Source: Methylobacterium crusticola | Lineage (GTDB): Bacteria > Pseudomonadota > Alphaproteobacteria > Rhizobiales > Beijerinckiaceae | DNA: 64,000 bases | Assembly: GCF_003574465.1 (NCBI RefSeq) | Contig: NZ_QOWC01000007.1 | Coordinates: 26,784 to 90,783, forward strand | Direction: 5' to 3' | In this document: positions 51,893 to 60,161 of the stretch, in pieces | How positions within the stretch are numbered: position 1 is the stretch's first letter | How the letters are laid out: each line of letters opens with the position of its first letter | Translations under genes and position numbers: made by a program | The notes under the pieces: model-generated | The model's database searches: none | What the model saw: only the letters and a program-made list of their open reading frames with translations | Told to the model about the DNA's origin: nothing

Positions 51893-53080
51893 ATGTCGAA
51901 CGGGTCGGACGAACGCCTCGATCGCCGCGACTTCTTGATCGCATCGATTGCAACGGCTGGCACATCGGCTGTCCTCGCCGCGGGGATTGCCGATGCTCAA
52001 GGTGCAACGACAAGTCCTGCCGGGCCGGCATCAGGAACGGTCTATACCGGCGATACAATTCAAGGGAAACGGGTCGTCAGCGCGCTCGACGTCAACGACC
52101 TCGAGCCCGGGCGCAAGCACCTTCTGTATTTTCAGGGCGTCGAGATGGCGAGCGGACAGCACTGGCATGTGTCTGTCACGGTCGCCAAGGGAGCAAGGCC
52201 GGGCAGGCGCGGCGTCCTGACCAGTGGCGTGCATGGCGACGAGATGAGTTCCGTGCACACGGTGCAGACCGTGATGAGCCAGCTCGACCCGGCGCAGATG
52301 TCCGGCACGGTGATGGCGGTCACGGACGTATCCCGCCCGGCCCTGGAGAGCATGCAGCGCAGATGGCCCAACCAGGGCAGAGGCATCGATCTGATCGACA
52401 TGAATCGGGAGTGGCCCGGGAACGAGAACGGCGTCACCGCACCCGGCCGACACGCGGGGCTTCTGTTCGATCGCCTGCTGCGGCCGAACGCCGACTTCGC
52501 GATCGACTTCCATACTGGAACAACCGGGTTCGATGTCACCGCCTTCACGATCGCGGGCATGGATGTGCCCGAGATCAGGGCGATGGCGGAGCTCTACCCC
52601 GTCGGCCAGATCTTCGACAACCATGTCTATCCCGGTGTCCTGCACAATGCGTTCGTCGACGCGGGCATCCCGGCTTTCACGCCGGAGATCGGGCCTGCGC
52701 GCGTCCTGAACCTCGAGATGATCTCCCTGTTCGTGGAAGGCACGATGAACGTCCTCAAGCTTCACGGCATCCTGGCCGGGCCACTGGGGCGCACAGGGAA
52801 GGACGTGGGTGTCTTCATCGGCAACAGCGCGCTCCCGATCCTTGCAACCCAGGGAGGACTGGTCGAGCATCTGGTCAAGCTCAACGACAAGGTCGTGGCC
52901 GGCCAGAAAGTGGCCATCCAGCGCAACAGTTTCGGCGAAGTGGTTGCGGAATATACAAGTAGCGTGGCCGGGGAAGTCACGGGCCAGCGTAGCGACGCGA
53001 TGACCGAGCCCGGCAACCCTCTGGCGTTCATCCTCTTCCACAAGGCGACGCCGGACGGCGGCGAGACCTATCCCGAGTGA
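51893..53080 (+). CDS. Exported succinylglutamate desuccinylase/aspartoacylase-like protein
   Basis: This 395-residue M14-like zinc hydrolase starts with a Tat-type signal (ERLDRRDFLIASIATAGTSA). The zinc site is readable: His and Glu in SGVHGDEMSS and a later His in DFHTGTTG, with MNREWPGN between. A C-terminal beta domain ends VAGEVTG...PGNPLAFILF, as in the aspartoacylase family. Export of a deacylase of this family suggests a periplasmic N-acyl amino acid or related amide as substrate (inference). Its base composition is less GC-rich than its neighbours', hinting at a different history. Confidence 0.87.
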   Translation: MSNGSDERLDRRDFLIASIATAGTSAVLAAGIADAQGATTSPAGPASGTVYTGDTIQGKRVVSALDVNDLEPGRKHLLYFQGVEMASGQHWHVSVTVAKGARPGRRGVLTSGVHGDEMSSVHTVQTVMSQLDPAQMSGTVMAVTDVSRPALESMQRRWPNQGRGIDLIDMNREWPGNENGVTAPGRHAGLLFDRLLRPNADFAIDFHTGTTGFDVTAFTIAGMDVPEIRAMAELYPVGQIFDNHVYPGVLHNAFVDAGIPAFTPEIGPARVLNLEMISLFVEGTMNVLKLHGILAGPLGRTGKDVGVFIGNSALPILATQGGLVEHLVKLNDKVVAGQKVAIQRNSFGEVVAEYTSSVAGEVTGQRSDAMTEPGNPLAFILFHKATPDGGETYPE

Positions 53081-53349
53081 TCCGGCACCTGGTGCCCGCG
53101 TCCGAGTGCGGCGATGATCGTGTCGGGGTCGGCGGCCCACCCGCATCGTCAGGCGCTCGTGAGCGGCGTAGTCGTCGAGGATGACCCGGAAGGTCTTGCC
53201 GGCGGGAACTTCGTGCTCGACAGCGCTCAAGAAACCGATGAACTCTTGATGCCGATGGCGCTGCAGGTTTTCGGGCCTCGGACCAAAGCGTTCGAAGCTT
53301 GGCGGGGCACCGACGAGTGCCGTCCTCGCAGCGCTCTGGAGTGGCCGAG

Positions 53350-54384
53350 ATGAGCTGGAGCATCGAACAGCGTCCACCGCTGATCGTCGACCTGGCGCTG
53401 CAGGGCGGCGGGTCGCACGGAGCCTTCACCTGGGGCGTGCTCGACCGCCTGCTGGAGGAGCCCTGGATCGAGATCGAGGGCATCTCCGGCACCTCGGCTG
53501 GCGCGATGAACGCCGCCGTGATGGCGGACGGCTTTGCCCGGGGCGGGCGGCCGGGCGCCCGCGAGGCGCTCGCCCTCTTCTGGAAGCGCGTCTCCGAGGC
53601 TGCCGCCCTGAGCCCCCTGCAGCGCAGCCCCCTCGACATCATCCTCGGCCGCTGGACCCTCGATCACTCGCCGGCCTACCTCGCCCTGGACATGATGGCG
53701 CGCGTGTTCTCGCCCTACGATCTCGGGGCGGGAGCGGCGAACCCCCTGGCCCAGGTCCTGGCCGAGACGGTGGATTTCGGCCGCCTGGCGGGCTCGCCGA
53801 TCAAGCTGTTCATCACCGCCACCAATGTCCGGACCGGGCGCCCGCGCGTGTTTCGCAACGCGGAGCTCTCCCCGGATGTCCTGCTGGCCTCGGCCTGCCT
53901 GCCCACCATGTTCCAGGCCGTGGAGATCGACGGCGAGGCCTACTGGGATGGCGGGTACGCGGGCAACCCGACCATCACGCCGCTGGTGAGGGAATGCACG
54001 GCGGACGACATCATCCTCGTGGCGATCAACCCGGTCGAGCGGCCGGAACTGCCCCGAACCGCGCGGGACATCCTCAACCGGCTGAACGAAGTGTCGTTCA
54101 ATGCGGTGCTGTTGAAGGAGTTGCGGATGATCGCGCTCCTGCGCCAAGTCGCCGACCCGGGCGGCGCAGAGACGGCGCACTGGGCGCGCATGCGCATCCA
54201 CCTCGTCCGCAGCGATCGCCTGACGGAGTTCGGCGCCTCCTCGAAGCTCAACGCCGAGGAGGCCTTCCTCGCCTTGCTGCGCGAGGAAGGGCGCCGCGCC
54301 GCCGACGCCTTCCTGGCCGAGCGAGGGCGCGAACTCGGCGAGAGCTCGACGCTCGACATCGACCACCTGCTGGAAGGTGCGTGA
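53350..54384 (+). CDS. Patatin-like phospholipase
   Basis: This 344-residue patatin has the glycine-rich oxyanion loop LALQGGGSHGAFTWG (~13-27), the nucleophile serine in GISGTSAGAMNA (~45-56) and the catalytic Asp in YWDGGYAGNP (~200), the serine-aspartate dyad of bacterial patatins. It has no signal peptide. The ATG at 53350 sits 8 nt after GGAG. It ends 3 bp before the permease gene that follows, so the two are likely co-translated. Confidence 0.9.
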   Translation: MSWSIEQRPPLIVDLALQGGGSHGAFTWGVLDRLLEEPWIEIEGISGTSAGAMNAAVMADGFARGGRPGAREALALFWKRVSEAAALSPLQRSPLDIILGRWTLDHSPAYLALDMMARVFSPYDLGAGAANPLAQVLAETVDFGRLAGSPIKLFITATNVRTGRPRVFRNAELSPDVLLASACLPTMFQAVEIDGEAYWDGGYAGNPTITPLVRECTADDIILVAINPVERPELPRTARDILNRLNEVSFNAVLLKELRMIALLRQVADPGGAETAHWARMRIHLVRSDRLTEFGASSKLNAEEAFLALLREEGRRAADAFLAERGRELGESSTLDIDHLLEGA

Positions 54385-54387
54385 GGA

Positions 54388-55971
54388 ATGGGGCTGCTCG
54401 GCATCCTCGTCGCCCTCGCGCTGCTGGTCTGGCTGGCCTTCCGCGGGTGGAGCGTCCTGCTGCTCGCGCCCCTGGCGGCCCTGCTGGCCGCAGGGTTCGC
54501 CGGGGAGCCGCTCCTCGCCCACTGGACGCAGACCTTCATGGGCAGCGCCTCCCACTTCCTGGCGCAGTTCTTCCCGTTGTTCCTCCTGGGGGCGCTGTTC
54601 GGCAAGCTGATGGAGGACAGCGGCTCGGTGACGGCCATCGCCGACTGGTTGACGGAACGCCTCGGCACCGGGCGGGCCGTCCTGGCCGTCGTGCTGGCGG
54701 GGGCCGTCGTCACCTACGGCGGCGTCAGCCTGTTCGTCGCCTTCTTCGTGCTCGCGCCGATGGCGGAGGCGCTCTTCCGGGCCGCCGCCATCCCGCGGCG
54801 TCTCATGCCGGCGACGATCGCACTCGGGACCTCCACCTTCACCATGTCGGCGATGCCGGGCACGCCGGCGATCCAGAACGCCATCCCGATGCCGTTCTTC
54901 GGCACGACGCCCTTTGCGGCACCAGGCCTCGGGATCCTGGCATCGGCCGTCATGCTGGGCTTTGGATTGTGGTGGCTGGCACGCGCCACGGGTGCGGCGC
55001 GGCGGCGGAACGAGGGTTTTGGCGACGAGACGCCGCGTCCGGCCGAGGCGCAACGGCACTCTCTCCTGCGGGAGCGGGCGGCCACGGCCTGCGCGTTCGA
55101 CCCGCCCGAGGTTCACGGCGGGGTGCGTGCGCCGATGGCCCTGCCTTTCCGGCTCGCGATCCTCCCGCTGGTGGTCGTGATCGCGGTGAACCTGCTGATG
55201 TCGTTCGTGGTCCTGCCGCGGATGGACACCCGGTTCCTGGCGGAGCCGCGCTGGGGCGGGACCTCGCTCGCCGCCGTTGCAGGCGTCTGGTCGGTGGCCG
55301 TGGCACTGGCGGCGGCGATCCTCGTGCTCGTCGTGGTGAACGGGCGCCGCCTGCCGGCCCTGCGCGAGAGCATGGATGCCGGCGCGAACGCCGCCGTGCT
55401 GCCGGCCTTCAGCGTCGCCAGCCTCGTCGGCTTCGGCGCCGTCATCGCGGCCCTGCCGGCCTTCGCGCTGGTCCGGGACTGGGTGATCGGGATCGAGGGC
55501 GGCCCTCTGGTCTCCCTGGCCGTCGCCACGAACATCCTCTCCGCACTCACGGGATCGGCCTCGGGCGGCCTGACCATCGCGCTCGATGCCCTCGGGCCGA
55601 CCTATCTGCGGCTCGCCGGCGAGCACGGGATCGATCCGGGTCTCCTGCACCGCGTCGCGGTGATCGGTGCGGGGACGCTCGACAGCCTGCCGCACAACGG
55701 CGCCGTCGTCACGCTCCTGGCCGTCTGCGGCTCGACGCATGCCGAGAGCTACCTCGACATCGTGATGGTCAGCGTGGTGGGCGCCCTCGCGGCTCTCGCG
55801 GCGGTGATCGTCCTCGGCGGGGCGGTCGGCTCGTTCTCAAGCCTGCTCCGGGCGACGGGCCGGGGGCATCGCAACGAGGCGCGACGGCACTGCGGCGAAG
55901 ACCTGCCCGGCCACCGCTGCACGGCGAGCGACAGGCACCGCGTCGTCTCGGGTCGTGTGGTGCCCGGGTAG
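54388..55971 (+). CDS. GntP-family permease
   Basis: This 527-residue protein is a GntP-type H+ symporter with about twelve to fourteen segments. It opens LLGILVALALLVWLAFRGWSV and holds FLLGALFGKLMEDSG, GGVSLFVAFFVLAPMAEALF and ALTGSASGGLTIALDALG. The family imports gluconate-like and other small hydroxy acids. It is about 80 residues longer than typical, with a polar loop (~195-245) and a basic tail. It starts 3 bp after the patatin gene, hinting that it moves a product of that lipase, for example a hydroxy acid (inference). Confidence 0.85.
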   Translation: MGLLGILVALALLVWLAFRGWSVLLLAPLAALLAAGFAGEPLLAHWTQTFMGSASHFLAQFFPLFLLGALFGKLMEDSGSVTAIADWLTERLGTGRAVLAVVLAGAVVTYGGVSLFVAFFVLAPMAEALFRAAAIPRRLMPATIALGTSTFTMSAMPGTPAIQNAIPMPFFGTTPFAAPGLGILASAVMLGFGLWWLARATGAARRRNEGFGDETPRPAEAQRHSLLRERAATACAFDPPEVHGGVRAPMALPFRLAILPLVVVIAVNLLMSFVVLPRMDTRFLAEPRWGGTSLAAVAGVWSVAVALAAAILVLVVVNGRRLPALRESMDAGANAAVLPAFSVASLVGFGAVIAALPAFALVRDWVIGIEGGPLVSLAVATNILSALTGSASGGLTIALDALGPTYLRLAGEHGIDPGLLHRVAVIGAGTLDSLPHNGAVVTLLAVCGSTHAESYLDIVMVSVVGALAALAAVIVLGGAVGSFSSLLRATGRGHRNEARRHCGEDLPGHRCTASDRHRVVSGRVVPG

Positions 55972-56065
55972 ATGGGCGGAGCGCGTCAGCGCCGGGACGC
56001 GCGACCGGTGGGCTTCCGGGTTATCGCGGTTCGATCGCAGCGGCTCGGGGCCTGTCATCCATCGG

Positions 56066-57811
56066 TCAGCCGCCCCGGTTGCGGTAGGCGCCCTCGTCGC
56101 TGCCGTCGTCCTCCAAAGCGGGGCCGGCGGTCTTCGCCAGATGCCGTTTCAGGGTCGCGAGCGCCTCCTGCGACCAGTCGCGCACGTCGGTGACGGCAGC
56201 CCAGGCGTCGACGTAATGCTGTGGAGCGTAGACGTGGCCGTAGCCCATCGGGGGCTTCGTCGCCATCGCCATGTCGAGCGCCAGCTGAAGCGCCGTCACC
56301 AGCGGGTACCAGTGCAGCTGGGGCGAGACGTCCGGCCCGCGCGGCGCTTGCAGCCAGGCCGGCGAACGGTAGGAGTCGCGATAATCAAAGAAGGTGACCG
56401 CGTCGCTGGCGTATTGCAGGTAGACGATCCGCATCGGCCCCCAGGGCGCGTCCGCGGGCTCGCGCGCGCCGTCCTGGTTCATGAACCGCACGAAGCGGCC
56501 GTCCCGGAACTCCGGGAGCCAGGCCGGCGAGCCGGGATTGCGGCCATCGGTCACCAGACGCCAGAAGCGGCTGCCGAAGGGAGGGCCGCTCCACAGCGCG
56601 CCGTTGATCGGATCGCCGATCATCTCGAACAGCTCGACCGAGCTCTCGGAGTGCATCGCCCCCAGGCTCAGCCCGTGCAGGTAGAGCCTCGGGCGGCGCT
56701 CCCTCGGCAGCGTGGTCCAGTAACCGTAGACCTCGGCAAAGAGGGCGCGCGCGGCGTCCGAGCCGTATTCCGGCTGAACGAGCAGCGACAGCGGGCTCGA
56801 CAGGTAGGAATACTGCAAGGCAACGCTGGCGACGTCGCCGTGGTGCAGGTACTCGACCGCGTTCATCGCCGATGGATCAATCCAGCCTGTGCCCGTCGGT
56901 GTGATCACCACGAGGATCGACCGGTCGAAGGCGCCGACGCGTTTGAGCTCCGCCACGGCGAGCCGCGCCCGCTCCTGCGCCGTGTCGGCCGCGCGCAGGC
57001 CGACGTAGACGCGGATCGGCTCGGCCGCCGGGCGCGCCGTGAGAGCGCCGATCTCCGCCGCCCTGGGACCCGATGCCACGAACTCGCGCCCGGCACGCCC
57101 GAGTTCGCCCCATCTGACCAGCGATCCCGGACCGCCCGCCCGCGCCGGTTCGACGGGCTGAGGGCGCTCGGGCTCGAGGAGCGCGTCGCGTTCGCGGAAC
57201 GAGGCATCGAGCAAGTGGAAGGCCGCGCGGAAGAAGACACCGTTCGCGACCGACCAGAACAGCACCACCGCGACGGAGACGCCGACCATCGTCGCAATCC
57301 GCCGCGGAACGAACCGGCCCGCGCGGCCGGCCATGAAGCCCGCAGCAAGCCCGAACAGCCGCGCGAGCGCGAGGAGCGTGGCGAAGGTCACCAGGGCGAC
57401 CGCGCAGACCTGGAAGGGGTGCGCGCTCGTGACGGGCTCCATCGCCATCACGGCGCGGATCGAGTTCTGCCACTCCGCTGCGCGCCACAGGAAGATCACG
57501 GCGATGGACAGACACGAGGTGGCGACGAGACCGTTCGCGATGCGGCGCGCGCGTTCCGCCGGCTCCGGCAGTTCCAGATAGGCCCAGAGCCATCGCCACG
57601 CGACGCCGAGGCCGTAACCGGCAGCGAAGCAGGCGCCCGCCAGTGCACCCTGAGTGAGCGACGTGCGCGGAACGAGGGTCGGGGTCAAAGCCGCCGCGAA
57701 GAGTAAGGTCCCCAGAGCCAGGCCGACGCCCGACAAACCCCGCGCCCGCTGCCGGAGAAACCCTGCTGCACGCGCGGCGATGCGTGCCGCCCGACGGCGT
57801 TCCTGTTGCAT
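56066..57811 (-). CDS. Membrane alpha/beta-hydrolase (Abhydrolase_9 type)
   Basis: This 581-residue protein has five or six N-terminal membrane segments (~25-205, e.g. LSGVGLALGTLLFAAALTP) and then a cytosolic or periplasmic alpha/beta-hydrolase domain with the nucleophile in YLHGLSLGAMHSESS. It also has RVYVGLRAADTAQERARLAVAELKR, which is characteristic of this DUF family seen in actinobacteria and alphaproteobacteria. The function is unknown; an esterase or lipase role is likely. The ATG at 57811 is used; ATGs at 57853 and 57871 would add up to 20 residues. Confidence 0.85.
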   Translation of the reverse strand: MQQERRRAARIAARAAGFLRQRARGLSGVGLALGTLLFAAALTPTLVPRTSLTQGALAGACFAAGYGLGVAWRWLWAYLELPEPAERARRIANGLVATSCLSIAVIFLWRAAEWQNSIRAVMAMEPVTSAHPFQVCAVALVTFATLLALARLFGLAAGFMAGRAGRFVPRRIATMVGVSVAVVLFWSVANGVFFRAAFHLLDASFRERDALLEPERPQPVEPARAGGPGSLVRWGELGRAGREFVASGPRAAEIGALTARPAAEPIRVYVGLRAADTAQERARLAVAELKRVGAFDRSILVVITPTGTGWIDPSAMNAVEYLHHGDVASVALQYSYLSSPLSLLVQPEYGSDAARALFAEVYGYWTTLPRERRPRLYLHGLSLGAMHSESSVELFEMIGDPINGALWSGPPFGSRFWRLVTDGRNPGSPAWLPEFRDGRFVRFMNQDGAREPADAPWGPMRIVYLQYASDAVTFFDYRDSYRSPAWLQAPRGPDVSPQLHWYPLVTALQLALDMAMATKPPMGYGHVYAPQHYVDAWAAVTDVRDWSQEALATLKRHLAKTAGPALEDDGSDEGAYRNRGG

Positions 57812-58079
57812 TCCTCGTTCCAGGTCTGCCGGTGGCACGCTCCGCGGCCGCATGCCGATCGAAGCGAGCATATCAACGACCTGACGAGAACATCGACCGT
57901 AATGTTCACGGCCGGAGCGATCGGTGTGGCCAGCTTCTCGCCCGGTTCCCGACCAGCGGGCGGCCGTCTGCTGCTCGGGTCGTCTGCCCTGGCGCGCCGG
58001 GGTGGGATCATCGCAACGCCCGACCCTCTCCATCGTCCTGGTCTCCGCATAGCGCTCCCGACACCTCACCCGCCCGGCC

Positions 58080-58522
58080 GGGACATCGCCGGCTTTGCGG
58101 TGGACGTGGGTGAGCCAGCGTGGGGGCAGCGGCTCCAGGCTCGGCAGGCGCGCCGCGGTGAACCGCCGCCGGTGGAACTCCCGGCCGATCTGCGCGAGGG
58201 CGCAGGGATCCCCGGCCTCGGCCGCCGCTTCCATGGCGTCGAGGTGCCGGCGCAAGTCGGGGACGAGGGCGTCGACCGGGTCAGCCGGCTGAGCGAGAAG
58301 CGCGCCGCGCCCCGGCACGCCAGATCGCGCCGTCGCCGCAGCATCTTCCGCCGCCTCGTCGTGGCTCGTCTCCGGGGCGCGGGCGCCGCGGTGGTCCGAA
58401 CGCTGCACCAGCCCCTCTTCCTGCCGCGGCAGCGCCTCGCGGACCGGGCTCTGGCTGCAACCGAAGCGGGCCGCAAGCTCCAGTTCCAGGAAGGCGGCAC
58501 CGGGCGGGACCGCGTCGGGCAT
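58080..58522 (-). pseudogene. Decayed GntR/FCD-family regulator
   Basis: Read leftwards, one frame gives a GntR helix-turn-helix (DAVPPGAAFLELELAARF, then GCSQSPVREALPRQEEGLVQ). The expected dimer-helix sequence appears instead in another frame (RRDLACRGAARFSLSRL), and the first frame resumes with DLRRHLDAMEAAAEAGDP and REFHRRRFTAA. Two compensating frameshifts explain this, so the gene is dead or badly disrupted. The surrounding 57812-58829 contains no other gene I can support. A FadR-type regulator once stood here beside the membrane hydrolase gene. Confidence 0.6.
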
Positions 58523-58659
58523 GATCGCCCGCCGCGCGGCGTCGGGGACGTGGCGGCGCGCCCCGCCCTAGCCGGCGGGTGCCGTGGTGCCTTGACGCCT
58601 CGGCTTGCGGGCCAGGCAGCGCCGGCACGAGGGGATGGACGGTGCAGTGGCGGCCGCTC

Positions 58660-58698
58660 GGCTCGTCGCGAAGGCTCGCCGCGAAGGCTCGTCGCCAA
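58660..58698 (+). repeat. 13-bp tandem repeat, three units
   Basis: GGCTCGTCGCGAA, GGCTCGCCGCGAA and GGCTCGTCGCCAA follow one another without gaps. The array lies 138 bp upstream of the GntR remnant's start and is not part of any intact gene. Confidence 0.8.
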
Positions 58699-58829
58699 GT
58701 CAGCAGCGGCGCGCCAGGCGGAGCATGGTGGAGACCCGATCCGCTACGGGATGCCGCCGGCGACGTGCCCCTCCTGCCAGTTCTCGGTCGCTCGTGGGCC
58801 CGGTACGGTTCTACCCGAACCCCAAATGC

Positions 58830-58916
58830 TCATCGGTTCTTGAGCCAATCCCAGAGCAGGAAAGCCGGGAACGGGATCATGATGGCGTAGAAAATCCAGT
58901 CGAACATTTGCGGCAT
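58830..58916 (-). CDS. 28-residue membrane peptide
   Basis: The frame encodes a 28-residue peptide, MPQMFDWIFYAIMIPFPAFL, ending LWDWLKNR: one hydrophobic helix rich in aromatic residues with a basic tail. AAGGA stands 7-8 nt before the ATG, and the local sequence is more AT-rich than its surroundings. Very small, aromatic-rich membrane peptides of this type are often missed. Function is unknown. Confidence 0.5.
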   Translation of the reverse strand: MPQMFDWIFYAIMIPFPAFLLWDWLKNR

Positions 58917-58950
58917 GTTAAATTCCTTCGGTCCGGTTGCGTCCGAAATA

Positions 58951-59190
58951 TCAAGGATACGACAAACGGAAAGTTCCGGGCTCATGGTCGTTTCGGATAT
59001 GGCCCCATGGGCCATCGAGCAGCGGGCCGTTTCTTTGCTGCGTTGCAGGTGCTGGCGTCGCCTCACGGGCCTCGCTGCCACGATCCACGGGGTAGGGCCG
59101 CTCACGCTCACGCCGCTCCGCCCGCCCGAGCGCTGCCAATGACCGGTCGAGTTCCAGCAGCATGTCAATCAGCGTGCGCCGGAATGGCAC
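58951..59190 (-). CDS. Possible small helical protein
   Basis: This frame of 79 codons (GTG start; ATG alternative at 59163) has a helical, strongly charged N-terminus (LIDMLLELDRSLAALGRAER) and a featureless tail. There is no good ribosome binding site. It is upstream of, and on the same strand as, the 28-residue peptide gene. I list it with low confidence; it may be chance. Confidence 0.25.
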   Translation of the reverse strand: MPFRRTLIDMLLELDRSLAALGRAERRERERPYPVDRGSEAREATPAPATQQRNGPLLDGPWGHIRNDHEPGTFRLSYP

Positions 59191-59675
59191 TGAAACCGCA
59201 TCGCTCGCTCGCCTTGCCGCGAGACAATGCTCCGCGGCCCGCGTGGACGACGCCGACGGGGGCTAGCCTGCGTGGACCGCGTTCCGGGACCCGGGTTGCG
59301 GCGACCTCGTTCTGAGCGAGCGGAGCCGCCGCGGCGCGACCGCGGCTTACGCCTGCCGGTACGAGACTTGCGCCGGCGTGGATCCGATCTGCCCGAGGGT
59401 CGCCGAAACATATGCCAGAATAATCCCGTACAACGTTTTTCGGACCGATGTTTTCCTGGCACGGTTTTCTGACGCGGGCTCCTGTCCTGCGGGCAAGCGT
59501 CGAGGGCGTGAGCTTGAGCGATCCGCGAAAGTGTCAGATGTCCGGTCGGTTCTCATACAAATGCCGCGCCGGTCGCGCTCGGGGTGGCGAGCCGACGGGA
59601 CGCCCGCGTCAGCCAGCATCCGGGAAAAGCAGCCGGCGCTTGACAGAATGAAACAGAACTGAGAATGTTACATTT
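59191..59675. other. AT-richer intergenic stretch
   Basis: About 485 bp precede the Rrf2 gene. Short frames occur on both strands, but none has a credible start, composition or family. The right end holds the Rrf2 promoter and an operator-like ATGTTACAT. Confidence 0.4.
59665..59673. promoter_or_regulatory. Operator-like palindrome before the Rrf2 gene
   Basis: ATGTTACAT is a 9-bp palindrome ending 2 bp before the Rrf2 start codon. An upstream AATGAAAC (59648) recurs before the transporter gene at 60121-60128, again followed by ATGTTAC. The shared layout suggests autoregulation. Confidence 0.45.
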
Positions 59676-60098
59676 ATGGCCGCTAACAGTCTCCTGGCAA
59701 GTGCCGTCCAGGCGCTCTGCGTGATCGCCTGGCGTGGCAGCGCAGGCGCCAACTCGGACCTGCTCGCGACCAGCCTGAACACCAACCCGGTCGTGGTTCG
59801 GCGTCTTCTCAAGCTGCTGGAGCGCCAGGGCTTGGTCAGATTGCGGTCGGGCCGACACGGGGGCGTCGAGCTTTTGCTGGCCCCTGCCGACATCACGCTG
59901 GAAGATGTCTACCGCGCCGTCGAGCCGGATGGGGCGATGTTCGCCATGCGCGAGCGGCAAAATCCGCGCTGCCCGGTGCAGAAGGCGATGACGGACCTGC
60001 TGCCGCCGCTGTTCAGCGCGGCCGACGACGCGGTTGCCGAGGTTCTGCGGCGCACCTCGCTGGCTACGCTGGTCGAGCAGGTTCCGCGCCCGGGCTGA
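59676..60098 (+). CDS. Rrf2-family transcriptional regulator
   Basis: This 140-residue regulator has the Rrf2 winged helix (VQALCVIAWRGSAGANSDLLATSLNTNPVVVRRLLKLLERQGLVR) and the wing RLRSGRHGGVELL. It lacks the three-cysteine cluster of the iron-sulfur IscR/NsrR types; only a lone Cys in NPRCPVQKA remains, as in the YwnA-like branch, which could act as a thiol sensor. It precedes an EmrB/QacA-type exporter by 63 bp and probably represses it. Confidence 0.9.
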   Translation: MAANSLLASAVQALCVIAWRGSAGANSDLLATSLNTNPVVVRRLLKLLERQGLVRLRSGRHGGVELLLAPADITLEDVYRAVEPDGAMFAMRERQNPRCPVQKAMTDLLPPLFSAADDAVAEVLRRTSLATLVEQVPRPG

Positions 60099-60126
60099 CA
60101 AGGCGCGGAGCCGCGGCATTAATGAA

Positions 60127-60142
60127 ACGTACCATGTTACGT
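60127..60142. promoter_or_regulatory. Operator-like inverted repeat before the exporter gene
   Basis: ACGTACCATGTTACGT has arms ACGTA/TACGT and contains the same ATGTTAC core as the site before the Rrf2 gene. It lies 19 bp upstream of the transporter's GTG start, overlapping where a promoter or leader would be. Confidence 0.5.
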
Positions 60143-60161
60143 ATCAGATTGGAGGCTCGCC

